A DNA stretch of 52,706 bases from Candidatus Moranbacteria bacterium RIFOXYA12_FULL_35_19 (lineage in GTDB: Bacteria; Patescibacteriota; Minisyncoccia; Moranbacterales; UBA2206). The stretch lies in the NCBI GenBank assembly GCA_001784805.1, contig MFSE01000006.1, forward strand, positions 1 to 52,706, in the 5' to 3' direction. Positions 23,927-32,204 of this stretch are shown here, one piece after another. A program made the translations under genes and the position numbers. The notes under the pieces are model-generated. The model was not told the origin of the DNA. It saw only the letters and a list, made by a program, of their open reading frames with translations, and searched no databases. The number at the start of each line of letters is the position of its first letter. Positions within the stretch are counted from its first letter, which is position 1.

Positions 23927-26623
23927 TTATTTCCCGCAACACTTCTTATACTTTTTACCCGACCCACACGGACACGGATCATTTCGACCAACTTTATTAT
24001 TGTTGATTATTGGAGATAGTTTTTTAGTTTCTTGTTTATTATTTATTGATCCTTGTTCATTGTTCTTTGATTCTTGTTTCGCGGCAGAAAACTGTTCGAC
24101 TTCCCCGCCTCCACTATAATTCAAATTATTTTGCTTAGAAGTTTCTTGAGTCTTGGGAGCTACCAAACTTACTTTGAAAATCGTGCGCACAATAGAAGAT
24201 CGGATATTATTAAGTAGTTGCGAAAACATATGATATGCTTCTTTTTTATATTCAATCAAGGGATCTCTTTGGCCGTAACCACGCAGGCCAATGCCGTCTC
24301 GCAGATAATCCATTTCGTCCAAATGATTCATCCAAGTCATATCCATTGTCTGAAGAATTATCATTTTTTCAATGCTTCGCATATTTTCACTGCCAATTTC
24401 TTGCTCTTTTTTATTATAAGCTTCCTTGACGAGACCAATTAGATATTCCGTCATCGCTGATATTTTTTCCGCTGAATTCTTAGCATTATTATTTTTTATC
24501 TCTTCCAGTTTTTTCTCCACCGCTTTTTCTGCCGGAATAATATTTTTCACTCCTTCATATATCTCATGTGTTTGGAATTTTTCTTCTTCGGCGCTATAAA
24601 AAGAAACTAGATTTTCCATTTCTTGACTGATATACCCAAGCATTTCATTTTTTAGATCTGGCGCGCCTAAAATTTCTTTGCGTTTTTTATAAATAACTTC
24701 CCGCTGTTTATTCATTACATCGTCATATTCCAAAACATGTTTTCGAATATCAAAGTTGAAGCCTTCAATTTTCGATTGAGCGTTTTCAATTGTCCGAGAA
24801 ATTATTTTATTTTGAATCGGCTGATCTTCTGGCAGTCCCAGCGTATTCATCATATTTATCAGTTTGTCTCCCCCAAAACGACGCATCAGTTCATCTTCCA
24901 AGGACACAAAAAATTGACTCATCCCAGGGTCGCCTTGCCGGCCAGCGCGTCCCCGAAGCTGATTGTCAATGCGCCGAGCTTCATGCCGTTCTGTTCCCAA
25001 AATAAAAAGTCCACCCAAATCTTTCACGCCTTCGCCAAGTTTAATGTCCGTTCCTCTTCCCGCCATATTAGTTGCAATCGTAACTGACCCCTTTTGCCCA
25101 GCATTTTGGATTATGAGCGCTTCTTTTTCATGTTGCTTAGCATTCAAAACTTCATGCTTCACTCCAAAGCGAGTGAGAAGCGCGCTTAGATATTCCGATT
25201 TTTCAATGGCAATTGTTCCGACCAAAACCGGCTGACCAATTTTATTGATTTCTTTGATCCGCTCACAAATCGCATTAAATTTTCCTTTTTCTGATTTATA
25301 CACAATATCCGGTAAATCTTTTCTGACCAAAGGTTTATTAGTTGGAATTTCTACCACATCAATATTGTAAACTTTATGAAATTCTTCAGCTGAAGTTGAA
25401 GCTGTTCCTGTCATACCAGAAAGTTTGTTGTACATTCGAAAATAATTTTGAAAAGTAATCGTCGCCAAAGTTCTAGATTCTTTTTGCACTTGAACTTTTT
25501 CTTTAGCTTCAATCGCCTGATGAAGACCTTCGGAGTATCGTCGTCCGGGCATAAGCCGTCCCGTAAAGTCATCCACAATTATCACTTCACCATCTTTCAC
25601 TACATAATCTCGATCGCGTTCAAAAATAATTTGAGCTTTGAGAGCTTGTTCTAGATGATGGACATAATTTATTTTTCCCGCTTCATAAATATTCCCCATT
25701 CCAAGCCAATCTTCAATTTTTGAAATTCCACTGTCTGTGATGGAAACCGCCTTCATTTTTTCATCCACTTCAAAATCATCGCCTCTTTTTAGCCTTGGAA
25801 CAAGCGAAGCAAATTGCTGATACATCTTAGTTGATTCCGAATCCGGCGCACTAATGATAAGAGGCGTTCTGGCTTCATCAATTAAAATTGAATCGACTTC
25901 ATCCACGATCGCAAAATTCAAATGTTTTTCCGCGTCAATTTTCGTTTCAATCTGTTTAAGTCCGCGAGCTTGGGCCATCTGGTCCAAGCTATGCACCATA
26001 TTATCGCGCAGATAATCAAAACCGAATTCATTATTGGTGCCATAAGTGATGTCAGCGTTATAAGCATCGCGCCTAGAAACTTCTTTAAGATTTTGCATTT
26101 CAATACTAACCTCATTTTCATCAATTATTTTTGGTTCATAAATATATGAAGTGTCATGAATAATACAAGCCGTGGAAATTCCAAGAAAATAAAGGATACC
26201 GCCCATCCAATTACAATCTCTTTTCGCCAGATAATCATTGACTGTGACAATATGCACTCCCTTGCCAGTCAAAGCATTGAGGTACATTGGCAAAAGTGCA
26301 GTGTGAGTTTTTCCTTCTCCCGTTTTCATTTCGGCAATTCTGCCTTGATGCAAAATTATCCCGCCTGTCATCTGTACATCAAACAATCTTTTGTTATCCA
26401 CTCTCTTGACCGCTTCACGCACAACAGCAAAAGCCTCCGGCAAAATTTCATCCAGTGTTTCTTTTTCTTCTATGCGTTTTTTAAATTCTTCAGTTTTAGC
26501 GCGAAGTTCTTCGTCTGACAATTTGGAAATTTCCGCTTCCAAAGAATTTATTTTTTCGACAATCGGACGAGTTCTGGCGACCTCTTTTTCATTCGAACCA
26601 AAAAGTTTACTGATAATTGACAT
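23927..26623 (-). CDS. secA: Preprotein translocase ATPase SecA
   Basis: An 898-residue SecA, the ATPase that drives unfolded precursors through SecYEG. Nucleotide-binding motifs are present: MKTGEGKTHTA (Walker A), VDEVDSILIDEARTPLI (DEAD-like box) and GRGTDIKLGEGV with QLRGRAGRQGDPG in NBD2. The preprotein cross-linking, helical wing and scaffold regions follow. The C-terminus keeps the zinc-binding tail CPCGSGKKYKKCCGK, which binds SecB or ribosomes. I start at 26623 (MSIISKLFGSNEK); the ATG at 26641 belongs to a repeat that reads GCATGACA. A 67-bp hairpin element lies directly upstream. Confidence 0.97.
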   Translation of the reverse strand: MSIISKLFGSNEKEVARTRPIVEKINSLEAEISKLSDEELRAKTEEFKKRIEEKETLDEILPEAFAVVREAVKRVDNKRLFDVQMTGGIILHQGRIAEMKTGEGKTHTALLPMYLNALTGKGVHIVTVNDYLAKRDCNWMGGILYFLGISTACIIHDTSYIYEPKIIDENEVSIEMQNLKEVSRRDAYNADITYGTNNEFGFDYLRDNMVHSLDQMAQARGLKQIETKIDAEKHLNFAIVDEVDSILIDEARTPLIISAPDSESTKMYQQFASLVPRLKRGDDFEVDEKMKAVSITDSGISKIEDWLGMGNIYEAGKINYVHHLEQALKAQIIFERDRDYVVKDGEVIIVDDFTGRLMPGRRYSEGLHQAIEAKEKVQVQKESRTLATITFQNYFRMYNKLSGMTGTASTSAEEFHKVYNIDVVEIPTNKPLVRKDLPDIVYKSEKGKFNAICERIKEINKIGQPVLVGTIAIEKSEYLSALLTRFGVKHEVLNAKQHEKEALIIQNAGQKGSVTIATNMAGRGTDIKLGEGVKDLGGLFILGTERHEARRIDNQLRGRAGRQGDPGMSQFFVSLEDELMRRFGGDKLINMMNTLGLPEDQPIQNKIISRTIENAQSKIEGFNFDIRKHVLEYDDVMNKQREVIYKKRKEILGAPDLKNEMLGYISQEMENLVSFYSAEEEKFQTHEIYEGVKNIIPAEKAVEKKLEEIKNNNAKNSAEKISAMTEYLIGLVKEAYNKKEQEIGSENMRSIEKMIILQTMDMTWMNHLDEMDYLRDGIGLRGYGQRDPLIEYKKEAYHMFSQLLNNIRSSIVRTIFKVSLVAPKTQETSKQNNLNYSGGGEVEQFSAAKQESKNNEQGSINNKQETKKLSPIINNNKVGRNDPCPCGSGKKYKKCCGK

Positions 26624-26635
26624 AAATAAAAAACT

Positions 26636-26702
26636 TGTCATGCTGAATTTATTTCAGCATCTCAAGTAAATTCCTAGATCCTGAAACAAGTTCAGGATGA
26701 CA
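26636..26702. repeat. Two-hairpin element upstream of secA
   Basis: Hairpins ATGCTGAA-TTTAT-TTCAGCAT and ATCCTGAA-ACAAG-TTCAGGAT are framed by TGTCA and TGACA. The second hairpin is shared with the in-frame copy in pheT at 15601-15625. The element lies in the secA leader and gives a false start codon. Confidence 0.85.
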
Positions 26703-26768
26703 TTTCTAATGGCTTAATTTAACCTATTTATTCTAGCAAAAAAAGAGGCGGGAGTCAAAAGAAGATTT

Positions 26769-27602
26769 TTAGTTTATAAATTTGAAGGTGAAGAGAATTT
26801 GATCAAAAATATTTTTAAATTCTCCAAAATAAGAACCTGTTGAGATTTCAATTATGGTTCCATTTTTATTGATAATTAAACCTTTGGGATAATAAATCAT
26901 TCCAACACTTACGCCAGACATTAAGGCTTCGTTAATCTGTTTAATTTCTTTTTCCTTTTTTGTTTCATTATATCCATATTCAACTGCTCTAAAACCACCA
27001 ATAAAGTAACTTCTTAATTTCAGATCACCAAATCCATTAACAATTGAGTTGTCTGGAGTATTGTAATAGCTTTCAAATCTACTTACAGCGACATCTATTC
27101 TTATTTCAACTGATTGCTTTGAATAACTAAACTTTTCTGCTGGAGTTGCTTCTTGCTTTGCTAAAAAAATTTGTTGCCCTTCCTCTTTTATATAGAAATT
27201 TTCTGGATATTTTATCTCAAACCCATATTTTTCATTCCTATAAGTTTTCCAATCAGAAATATCAATTTGTTTTTGACTATCGCCTATTTTACATTCTCCT
27301 CTCTGAAATGCCCATTCTTCACATTGCGACCCATCAGAAAATTTGCACATTCCGCTTTGACTGCCGTCAGTGGCCGTGATAATTTCCAATTTTCCGCCAT
27401 TCTCCTCACAAAAAACCGAGGCTGGATTGGCCATGCCAACATTATTTTCTTTTACTTTTGGTTCCGGAATTTTAATTGTCTTTTGTGGCACTGAAACAGA
27501 AATATTATTCATCTCATAGACTTCCCAAACAAACATTCCCGCCGTGATTGCTATGATAATTATAATTGTTGTTCCTAGCCAAGTTTTTATTTTTGTGTTC
27601 AT
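26769..27602 (-). CDS. Anchored extracytoplasmic protein with DUF333 domain
   Basis: A 277-residue protein with an N-terminal membrane anchor (residues about 8-28) and the rest outside. Residues about 55-110 are a DUF333 domain: GMANPASVFCEENGGKLEII, DGSQSGMCKFSDGSQCEEWAFQRGEC, with the conserved cysteines. The C-terminal part begins WKTYRNEKYGFEIKYPENF, a start seen in many anchored beta-rich proteins of this bacterial group. DUF333 proteins are suspected ligand- or protease-inhibitor-like modules; function unproved. It follows a related anchored gene by 3 bases, so the two are an operon of envelope proteins. No repeats interrupt it. Confidence 0.82.
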   Translation of the reverse strand: MNTKIKTWLGTTIIIIIAITAGMFVWEVYEMNNISVSVPQKTIKIPEPKVKENNVGMANPASVFCEENGGKLEIITATDGSQSGMCKFSDGSQCEEWAFQRGECKIGDSQKQIDISDWKTYRNEKYGFEIKYPENFYIKEEGQQIFLAKQEATPAEKFSYSKQSVEIRIDVAVSRFESYYNTPDNSIVNGFGDLKLRSYFIGGFRAVEYGYNETKKEKEIKQINEALMSGVSVGMIYYPKGLIINKNGTIIEISTGSYFGEFKNIFDQILFTFKFIN

Positions 27603-27605
27603 ATT

Positions 27606-28577
27606 TTATTTATTAATTAGTAGTTCAAAAGTCTGCAATATTTTTTCAGCTTCATCACATCTAGCCTGTTGAAAAGCATCAAATTGTCCGCCACCAGTAT
27701 CATTTTTTTGTCCACAACAACCATCGCAATAATAAACTTTGTCAGCATCTTCAGTTATTTTAGTAAGCGCTGATTTATTAGCAGTGTTATTCCATTCCTT
27801 TTTCGTGACAACCCTGATGGTTATTAGGCAAAAGGGCTGATGATTGTTTCTAAAGCTAAAACAAACACTCTTATCATTAGGCTGGTTACTTTCATTTGCC
27901 GTATATCCTTTCCAAGATTCAGGAAAACCCAAGCCAAATCCGATTTTTTCATTTTTATACGATCTCCAATCCAACAGGTTAGTTTTTTCTATTATATTAG
28001 AAAATTTCACAGGTAATTTAAATTCTTCATCCAGTTCCCGCATATCAGATGGATTATCTTTTTTGAAAAGAAGATATCCCTTTTCTGTTTTCGGCTCACT
28101 AAAATTGATTTCGCATCTAAAATCCACGAAGTCTTCCGTCATCCAAGTATCATTTTCTGATTTTGAAATAAATGAACAAAAGTGCGATCCCAGCTTTTTG
28201 TCATTATCATCATAAACTTCACCGGGAAAATCACCTTCGAAAAACCAACCGCCGACTGCACTTCCCAAAATCAAAACTGGACTGGCTATTTCATCATTCG
28301 GTTTTAGCGAAGTTATTATAATTTTGTTTGCAATTCCAACAATTTCTGGACACGGTGCAAATTCACAATTTGGCGCAATTCGAGAAACTGCCGAGCCGTC
28401 CGGACAAATTTTTGCTTCTTCCGTACAAGCCACTGGCTTATTCTTCTTGGGAATGTTAATGATTGGATTATTTTCAGTTTTAATTCCTTTCCACAGATAA
28501 AAAGAAATTCCAGTCAAAAAAATTGCCAGAATTATTATCACACTAAACGCTAGAATTGTTGATATCTTTTTATTCAT
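27606..28577 (-). CDS. Anchored extracytoplasmic protein with Gmad2 domain
   Basis: A 323-residue protein with an N-terminal membrane helix (about 8-28). A short Cys-rich segment follows (CTEEAKICPDGSAVSRIAPN-CEFAPCP, Kazal-like spacing). Next is a Gmad2 immunoglobulin-like domain at about 85-200: GSAVGGWFFEGDFPGEVYD, DDNDKKLG, WMTEDFVDFRCEINF. The C-terminus again starts WRSYKNEKIGFGLGFPESW, as in the next gene. Gmad2 domains are found in spore germination and surface proteins and probably bind other proteins or glycans. This and the DUF333 neighbour share a tail type and probably work together at the cell surface. Confidence 0.82.
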   Translation of the reverse strand: MNKKISTILAFSVIIILAIFLTGISFYLWKGIKTENNPIINIPKKNKPVACTEEAKICPDGSAVSRIAPNCEFAPCPEIVGIANKIIITSLKPNDEIASPVLILGSAVGGWFFEGDFPGEVYDDNDKKLGSHFCSFISKSENDTWMTEDFVDFRCEINFSEPKTEKGYLLFKKDNPSDMRELDEEFKLPVKFSNIIEKTNLLDWRSYKNEKIGFGLGFPESWKGYTANESNQPNDKSVCFSFRNNHQPFCLITIRVVTKKEWNNTANKSALTKITEDADKVYYCDGCCGQKNDTGGGQFDAFQQARCDEAEKILQTFELLINK

Positions 28578-28661
28578 TATATTTGTTTTAAAAAATTATC
28601 TAAAGTATTTTTGTTTCATGTTTCATGCTTTATGATTTTATTATACCACAAAAAAAGAAAA

Positions 28662-28683
28662 TTGTCCCGAATGTTCGGGACAA
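28662..28683 (-). terminator. Terminator-like hairpin beyond hpf
   Basis: Perfect stem TTGTCCCGAA-TG-TTCGGGACAA. Read on the minus strand it is followed by TTTTCTTTTTTTG, a good U tract. It lies 140 bases beyond the hpf stop, after the repeat at 28690-28819, and would terminate hpf transcripts before the 27606 gene. Confidence 0.7.
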
Positions 28684-28689
28684 CTCTTC

Positions 28690-28819
28690 TGTCATTCCCG
28701 CGTAGGCGGGAATCTAGTTTTAAAGTTTTATTTATTGCAAAGACTCAAATGTTTTGCAAGGCTTCTGCACTGAATCCCCGCAGGAGTTTATGCTCGCGAA
28801 AGCGGGTGCGAGGATGACA
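28690..28819. repeat. 130-bp element with TGTCATTCCCG ends
   Basis: The left end TGTCATTCCCGCGTAGGCGG is identical to the left end of the element at 19019. The right end GGATGACA is preceded by a GC-rich hairpin (GCTCGCGAAAGCGGGTGCGA). The middle is AT-rich. Lies directly after the hpf stop codon. Confidence 0.85.
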
Positions 28820-28824
28820 TAGTA

Positions 28825-29190
28825 TTAGAACCTTGCGTCTTTACTAATCACAATTTTTTTCTTAAGCGAGCGAGCTCCGCGTTCGCGGATATCTTTGAGC
28901 TTGCTTTTATCCTTAGTGATTTGTTTTTGTAATTCTTCAATGACCATATCCGTTGAACCTTCCACACTTTCAGAAATTTCTGTCGCTCGATATAATTTGT
29001 ACGGAGTTTTGATCATCACTTCTACATAAAATTTTCCTTTTTTATCCATTGAAATTTCCACTTCGTATTCCAAGGATTTTTTCAAAAATTTTTCCATCTT
29101 CTGAATTCTTTTCATAATATAATCCTTGGTGCGATCATCTAACTTGACATTCTTGCAAAATAAACGAAGATTGAGAATTGTGTTTGGCAT
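28825..29190 (-). CDS. hpf: Ribosome hibernation factor HPF/RaiA
   Basis: A 121-residue HPF/YfiA-family protein that binds the 30S subunit across the A and P sites and silences ribosomes in stasis. The fold shows: strand LNLRLFCKNVKLDDRTKDYI, helix IMKRIQKMEKFLKKSL, strands YEVEISMDKKGKFYVEVMIK and the last helix DMVIEELQKQITKDKSKLKD. It lacks the C-terminal dimerisation domain of long HPFs, so it is the short type. It is bounded by a word-repeat hairpin upstream and the TGTCATTCCC element downstream. Confidence 0.9.
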   Translation of the reverse strand: MPNTILNLRLFCKNVKLDDRTKDYIMKRIQKMEKFLKKSLEYEVEISMDKKGKFYVEVMIKTPYKLYRATEISESVEGSTDMVIEELQKQITKDKSKLKDIRERGARSLKKKIVISKDARF

Positions 29191-29218
29191 ATAATTTAAT
29201 TTAAATTAATTAGCTTAT

Positions 29219-29338
29219 ATTCCTTACAAATTACGAACTTTTACGAATGTACCAATGTGAATTAAAAATAATTTTTATTTTTTATTTAATTATTTGCAAT
29301 TCGTACATTCGTACCAATTCGTAATTCGTAAGGATTAC
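29219..29338. repeat. Word-repeat hairpin, TTACGAATGTACCAAT words
   Basis: Left arm CCTTACAAATTACGAA followed by TTTTACGAATGTACCAAT; right arm TTCGTACATTCGTACCAATT and TTCGTAATTCGTAAGG. AT-rich loop. It separates murB from hpf and matches the other intergenic hairpins in design but not in exact words. Confidence 0.8.
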
Positions 29339-30285
29339 TAGAAGCCCACATATTGCACTTCTTCTTGAAGTTGCACGCCCAACTCATCGCGCACTTTCAT
29401 TTTGATAACACTAGAAAGCATCACAATATCCTGCGCTTTAGCATTGCCTACATTTACTACAAAATTAGCATGCTTTTCGCTCACTGCAGCACCCCCAATT
29501 TTTTTCCCGCGTAGCCCAACCTCGTCTATCAGCCAGCCAGCCGGAATTTTTGAATCTATTGCCTTCTGGCCAGTGTCTTTTTCAAAACGATTAATCAATT
29601 CCTGATTTTCCACCTTTGGATTCTTGAAAAAACTTCCAGAACTTGGTTTTTTAGGATTTGGATGAACTGTATCAGAGCGTTTCTTGATAATTTCTTTTAT
29701 TTTATTATTTATTTCTTCCTGATCGCCCTTTTCTAATTTCAAAACAGCCGAAATTATAATCAGATCTTTATTTTCTTTGAAAATGCTATTGCGATATGCA
29801 AACTTACATTCACTTTTCCTAAGGTTCAACCTTTGGCTAACCAAAGGTTGAACCTTTATGACTTCCACGCTTTCCGCATTATCCGCCATGCAACCCAACG
29901 GTATCCCAGCATTTCCCCGAATCGCTCCACCAACTGTTCCAGGAATTCCCGATGCCCATTCAAGTCCGGAAAGTGAATTTTGCATTGCTAAATTAACAAC
30001 TGAGCTCAAAGAGGCACCGGCAGAAACTTCAATTTTATTTTCTTGTATCTTGTATCTTGCGTCTTGTATCTTGATTACTAATCCATCAAATCCATCGTCG
30101 CTTATAAGAATATTACTCCCTCCGCCCAGCACAAAAATTTCCAAATTATTTTCTTTGGCAAATTGCAAAGCCTCAAGAAGCGCCTCTTCGTCGCTCACTT
30201 CTACAAAGTATTTCGCCGGTCCACCGATTTTGAAAGTAGTCAACGGCGCAAGAGAAATATTTTTTTGGATTTTTAAAATTGGCAT
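29338..30285 (-). CDS. murB: UDP-N-acetylenolpyruvoylglucosamine reductase MurB
   Basis: A 315-residue FAD-dependent MurB, which makes UDP-MurNAc from UDP-GlcNAc-enolpyruvate. FAD-binding motifs LAPLTTFKIGGPAKYFVEV and VLGGGSNILISDDGFDGLV, then GLEWASGIPGTVGGAIRGNAG, the catalytic region KFAYRNSIFKENKDLI and the tail with NAKAQDIVML. It has two repeat-derived stretches: IQDARYKIQ at residues 73-81 and KVQPLVSQRLNLRK at 144-157 (with start at 30285). Both fall where MurB proteins normally have short loops, so the fold should survive. A TTG at 30291 would add two residues. Catalytic residues kept. Confidence 0.95.
   Translation of the reverse strand: MPILKIQKNISLAPLTTFKIGGPAKYFVEVSDEEALLEALQFAKENNLEIFVLGGGSNILISDDGFDGLVIKIQDARYKIQENKIEVSAGASLSSVVNLAMQNSLSGLEWASGIPGTVGGAIRGNAGIPLGCMADNAESVEVIKVQPLVSQRLNLRKSECKFAYRNSIFKENKDLIIISAVLKLEKGDQEEINNKIKEIIKKRSDTVHPNPKKPSSGSFFKNPKVENQELINRFEKDTGQKAIDSKIPAGWLIDEVGLRGKKIGGAAVSEKHANFVVNVGNAKAQDIVMLSSVIKMKVRDELGVQLQEEVQYVGF
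29816..29858. repeat. Degenerate copy of the valS palindrome, in murB
   Basis: CCTAAGGTTCAACCTTTGG then TAACC in place of TAGCC, and the right edge ends ACCTTTATG instead of ACCTTAGG. Read in the same frame as the valS copy, giving KVQPLVSQRLNLRK. Confidence 0.92.
30038..30078. repeat. In-frame word repeat in murB
   Basis: Tandem words TCTTGTA on the plus strand (TCTTGTATCTTGTATCTTGC, then TCTTGTATCTTG). On the coding strand this is the CAAGATACAAGATA pattern, translated as IQDARYKIQ. A related word set lies in the 16S helix-39 expansion at 52573. Confidence 0.75.
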
Positions 30286-30363
30286 AAACAAATATTAAAA
30301 AATTTACAACTTAATTTTCAAAATATTTCGATTGTAAATATTTTTATTTTTTAGCATTCTATT

Positions 30364-31509
30364 TTAATTTTGTTTGTGTAACAACCTATCAATTATCATC
30401 ACGAATTCATCTTCATTATCCTCTCTTACTTTTTTAAAAGCTTCTTGATAGAGTTCTAATATCTTTTTAAGCTCCGGCCCGATCTTACTAAGCACATCTT
30501 GATTACCATTAATAAAAAAATCGGCAATTCCTTTTAAATTTAATTCGGCTTCCTTATTATATTTTTCTCTTTGATCCCTACTTAAACTTTCAATATATTC
30601 TCTTATTGGCCCTTCTTGAAAACCCATAATTTGATCTATTCTATCTCGCTCAGCTTCCATTTCTTTTGTTTCTTTGATTTTTGACTGTTTTTCGAAATAT
30701 TTTTGATACATTTTTTTAAAATCAACTTTCGAAAAATATTGTTTATTTTTCTCGATATATTCTTGGGCTTCTTTTTTATTCTTTGAATCTGGGAAAATAT
30801 CATCCTCAGCTTCACAAATAATTGCAGCAAAATTCCCCAAAACTGATCCAGCCGCTGCTTCCTTATTATATATTGGAATAATTTCATATTCAATCATTGA
30901 TTCCTTAATTTTCAGAACTTTAACGCCCTCTATTTCGCCAAGCTCCGGTTTAATTTTTCTAACACTGCCCGACCCGTTTAAAAAATCAACATACCACCAT
31001 TCGCCGTTAGACAATCTAACCACATTAATTGCATGGCTAACTGGGCTACCCCAATAATTTTCAATTCCGGCTTTTTCAAGCATATGCAATCCGATAAGCG
31101 ATGATCCGACACAACTGAATTGCCCCAATTCTTTCATTTTTTTAGGCCAGGAGTCCCATCTTGCGCTTTTTGATTTATCAAATTTTTCAATCAAATTATC
31201 AATTTTTTTGTGGCAATCTTGAATATATTTTACTTCCAAATCTGATTTTAATTCTGAATTTTTCTCCTCTCTTAAGGCTTTGATCAGATTTTCATCTGGA
31301 ACTAAATTCCATTCTTCACATAAACTTTCAATTTGTTCCATTAAAGTCTCATACATCCATTTTTTTATTTCTTCATCTTCTAAATTTTTCGGATCTAAGA
31401 TTGTTTTCTCTGGAATTAAAACCATATCCCGCCAAGCAGAAATAAATTCTTTCTTTTTTTCTTTAGAAATTTCTTTTTCCTTATTATTTTTTGGCCATTC
31501 ATTAGTCAT
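30364..31509 (-). CDS. Transglutaminase-like protein in the mur cluster
   Basis: A 381-residue protein with no recognised family name. Three short motifs in the right order and spacing suggest a transglutaminase/papain-like catalytic triad: FSCVGSSLIGLHMLEKAG (Cys133), GSPVSHAINVV (His159) and NGEWWYVDF (Asp175). The N- and C-terminal thirds are charged and helical, and there is no signal peptide or membrane segment, so it should be cytoplasmic. It stands between the Y1 transposase and murB, where dcw clusters have no gene. It might act on a peptide or peptidoglycan precursor, but nothing proves that. Confidence 0.7.
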   Translation of the reverse strand: MTNEWPKNNKEKEISKEKKKEFISAWRDMVLIPEKTILDPKNLEDEEIKKWMYETLMEQIESLCEEWNLVPDENLIKALREEKNSELKSDLEVKYIQDCHKKIDNLIEKFDKSKSARWDSWPKKMKELGQFSCVGSSLIGLHMLEKAGIENYWGSPVSHAINVVRLSNGEWWYVDFLNGSGSVRKIKPELGEIEGVKVLKIKESMIEYEIIPIYNKEAAAGSVLGNFAAIICEAEDDIFPDSKNKKEAQEYIEKNKQYFSKVDFKKMYQKYFEKQSKIKETKEMEAERDRIDQIMGFQEGPIREYIESLSRDQREKYNKEAELNLKGIADFFINGNQDVLSKIGPELKKILELYQEAFKKVREDNEDEFVMIIDRLLHKQN

Positions 31510-31525
31510 AAAATATTTTTATAAT

Positions 31526-32197
31526 TTATTCTAAAATATATTCTTCTAATTCTTTCTTATCCTTAAAATAATCAGCATTATTTTTTATATACTTTTCGTA
31601 TTCATCAAAATTATTATCAAACTGCCCCAAAATAATTTCTTTGTTACATAACTTTCCCTCTCTCTTCCCAGTATAATCCAAAAAGCTGGAATATGGCCAA
31701 TCCTTTTCCGAAAACCCATGAATTTCGTGATTAACATTCACATAGGCCGAAAGCAAAAGAAGATATTCGTTGGAGTCGATGTGGATGGATTTAAATCTTC
31801 CCTGAAAAAGAGCTCCTGAACGTTTGGTTTTTTTATTAAAATACATAGTATAACTAGTACCGACTTTTTGCATAAATTTAACTATGCCATTATTTTGCTC
31901 TTGTTTTACTATAAAATGATAGTGATTAGGGTTAAGACAATAAGCAATAATAGAAACGATTGGCTTCCTAAGGTTCAACCTTTGGCTAGCCAAAGGTTGA
32001 ACCTTAGGAAGCTCTGCTATTCCATTTTTATGTAAATCTCTCCATATCAACATCAATCCATCTTTTTCATCATTCAACAAACTCATCCCCAAAATAAACC
32101 TCTCATAATCTTTCTTATCCAAAAACACCTCCCGCTTATCTACTCCACGGTTATATATGTGGTAATATTCACCATTGGCAAATTCAGTTTTTCGCAT
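31526..32197 (-). CDS. REP-associated-type Y1 (IS200-like) transposase
   Basis: A 223-residue single-domain HUH enzyme of the Y1 transposase superfamily, close to REP-associated tyrosine transposases. It begins MRKTEFANGEYYHIYNRGVD, carries the HxH metal site in CLNPNHYHFIVKQE and the Tyr-bearing helix KFMQKVGTSYTMYFNKK, then RSGALFQGRFKSIHID. HUH enzymes nick single-stranded hairpin DNA through a tyrosine link. A 50-bp palindrome is translated in frame as PKVQPLASQRLNLRK before VSIIAYCLNPNHYH. No terminal repeats of an IS surround it. It lies 7 bases after murC, in the dcw-type cluster. Catalytic residues are present. Confidence 0.9.
   Translation of the reverse strand: MRKTEFANGEYYHIYNRGVDKREVFLDKKDYERFILGMSLLNDEKDGLMLIWRDLHKNGIAELPKVQPLASQRLNLRKPIVSIIAYCLNPNHYHFIVKQEQNNGIVKFMQKVGTSYTMYFNKKTKRSGALFQGRFKSIHIDSNEYLLLLSAYVNVNHEIHGFSEKDWPYSSFLDYTGKREGKLCNKEIILGQFDNNFDEYEKYIKNNADYFKDKKELEEYILE
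31963..32012. repeat. 50-bp perfect palindrome inside the Y1 transposase gene
   Basis: GCTTCCTAAGG and CCTTAGGAAGC ends with the same central 48 bases as the valS copy at 12177. A symmetrical hairpin of this size is the usual substrate type for REP-associated transposases. It is read in frame as PKVQPLASQRLNLRK. Confidence 0.97.
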
Positions 32198-32204
32198 TTA
32201 TTTT

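Noticed and set aside
31526..32197. Complete IS200/IS605 insertion sequence
   Set aside because: No TnpB or subterminal hairpin ends flank the gene; the neighbouring genes begin directly. It is treated as a domesticated or REP-associated type.
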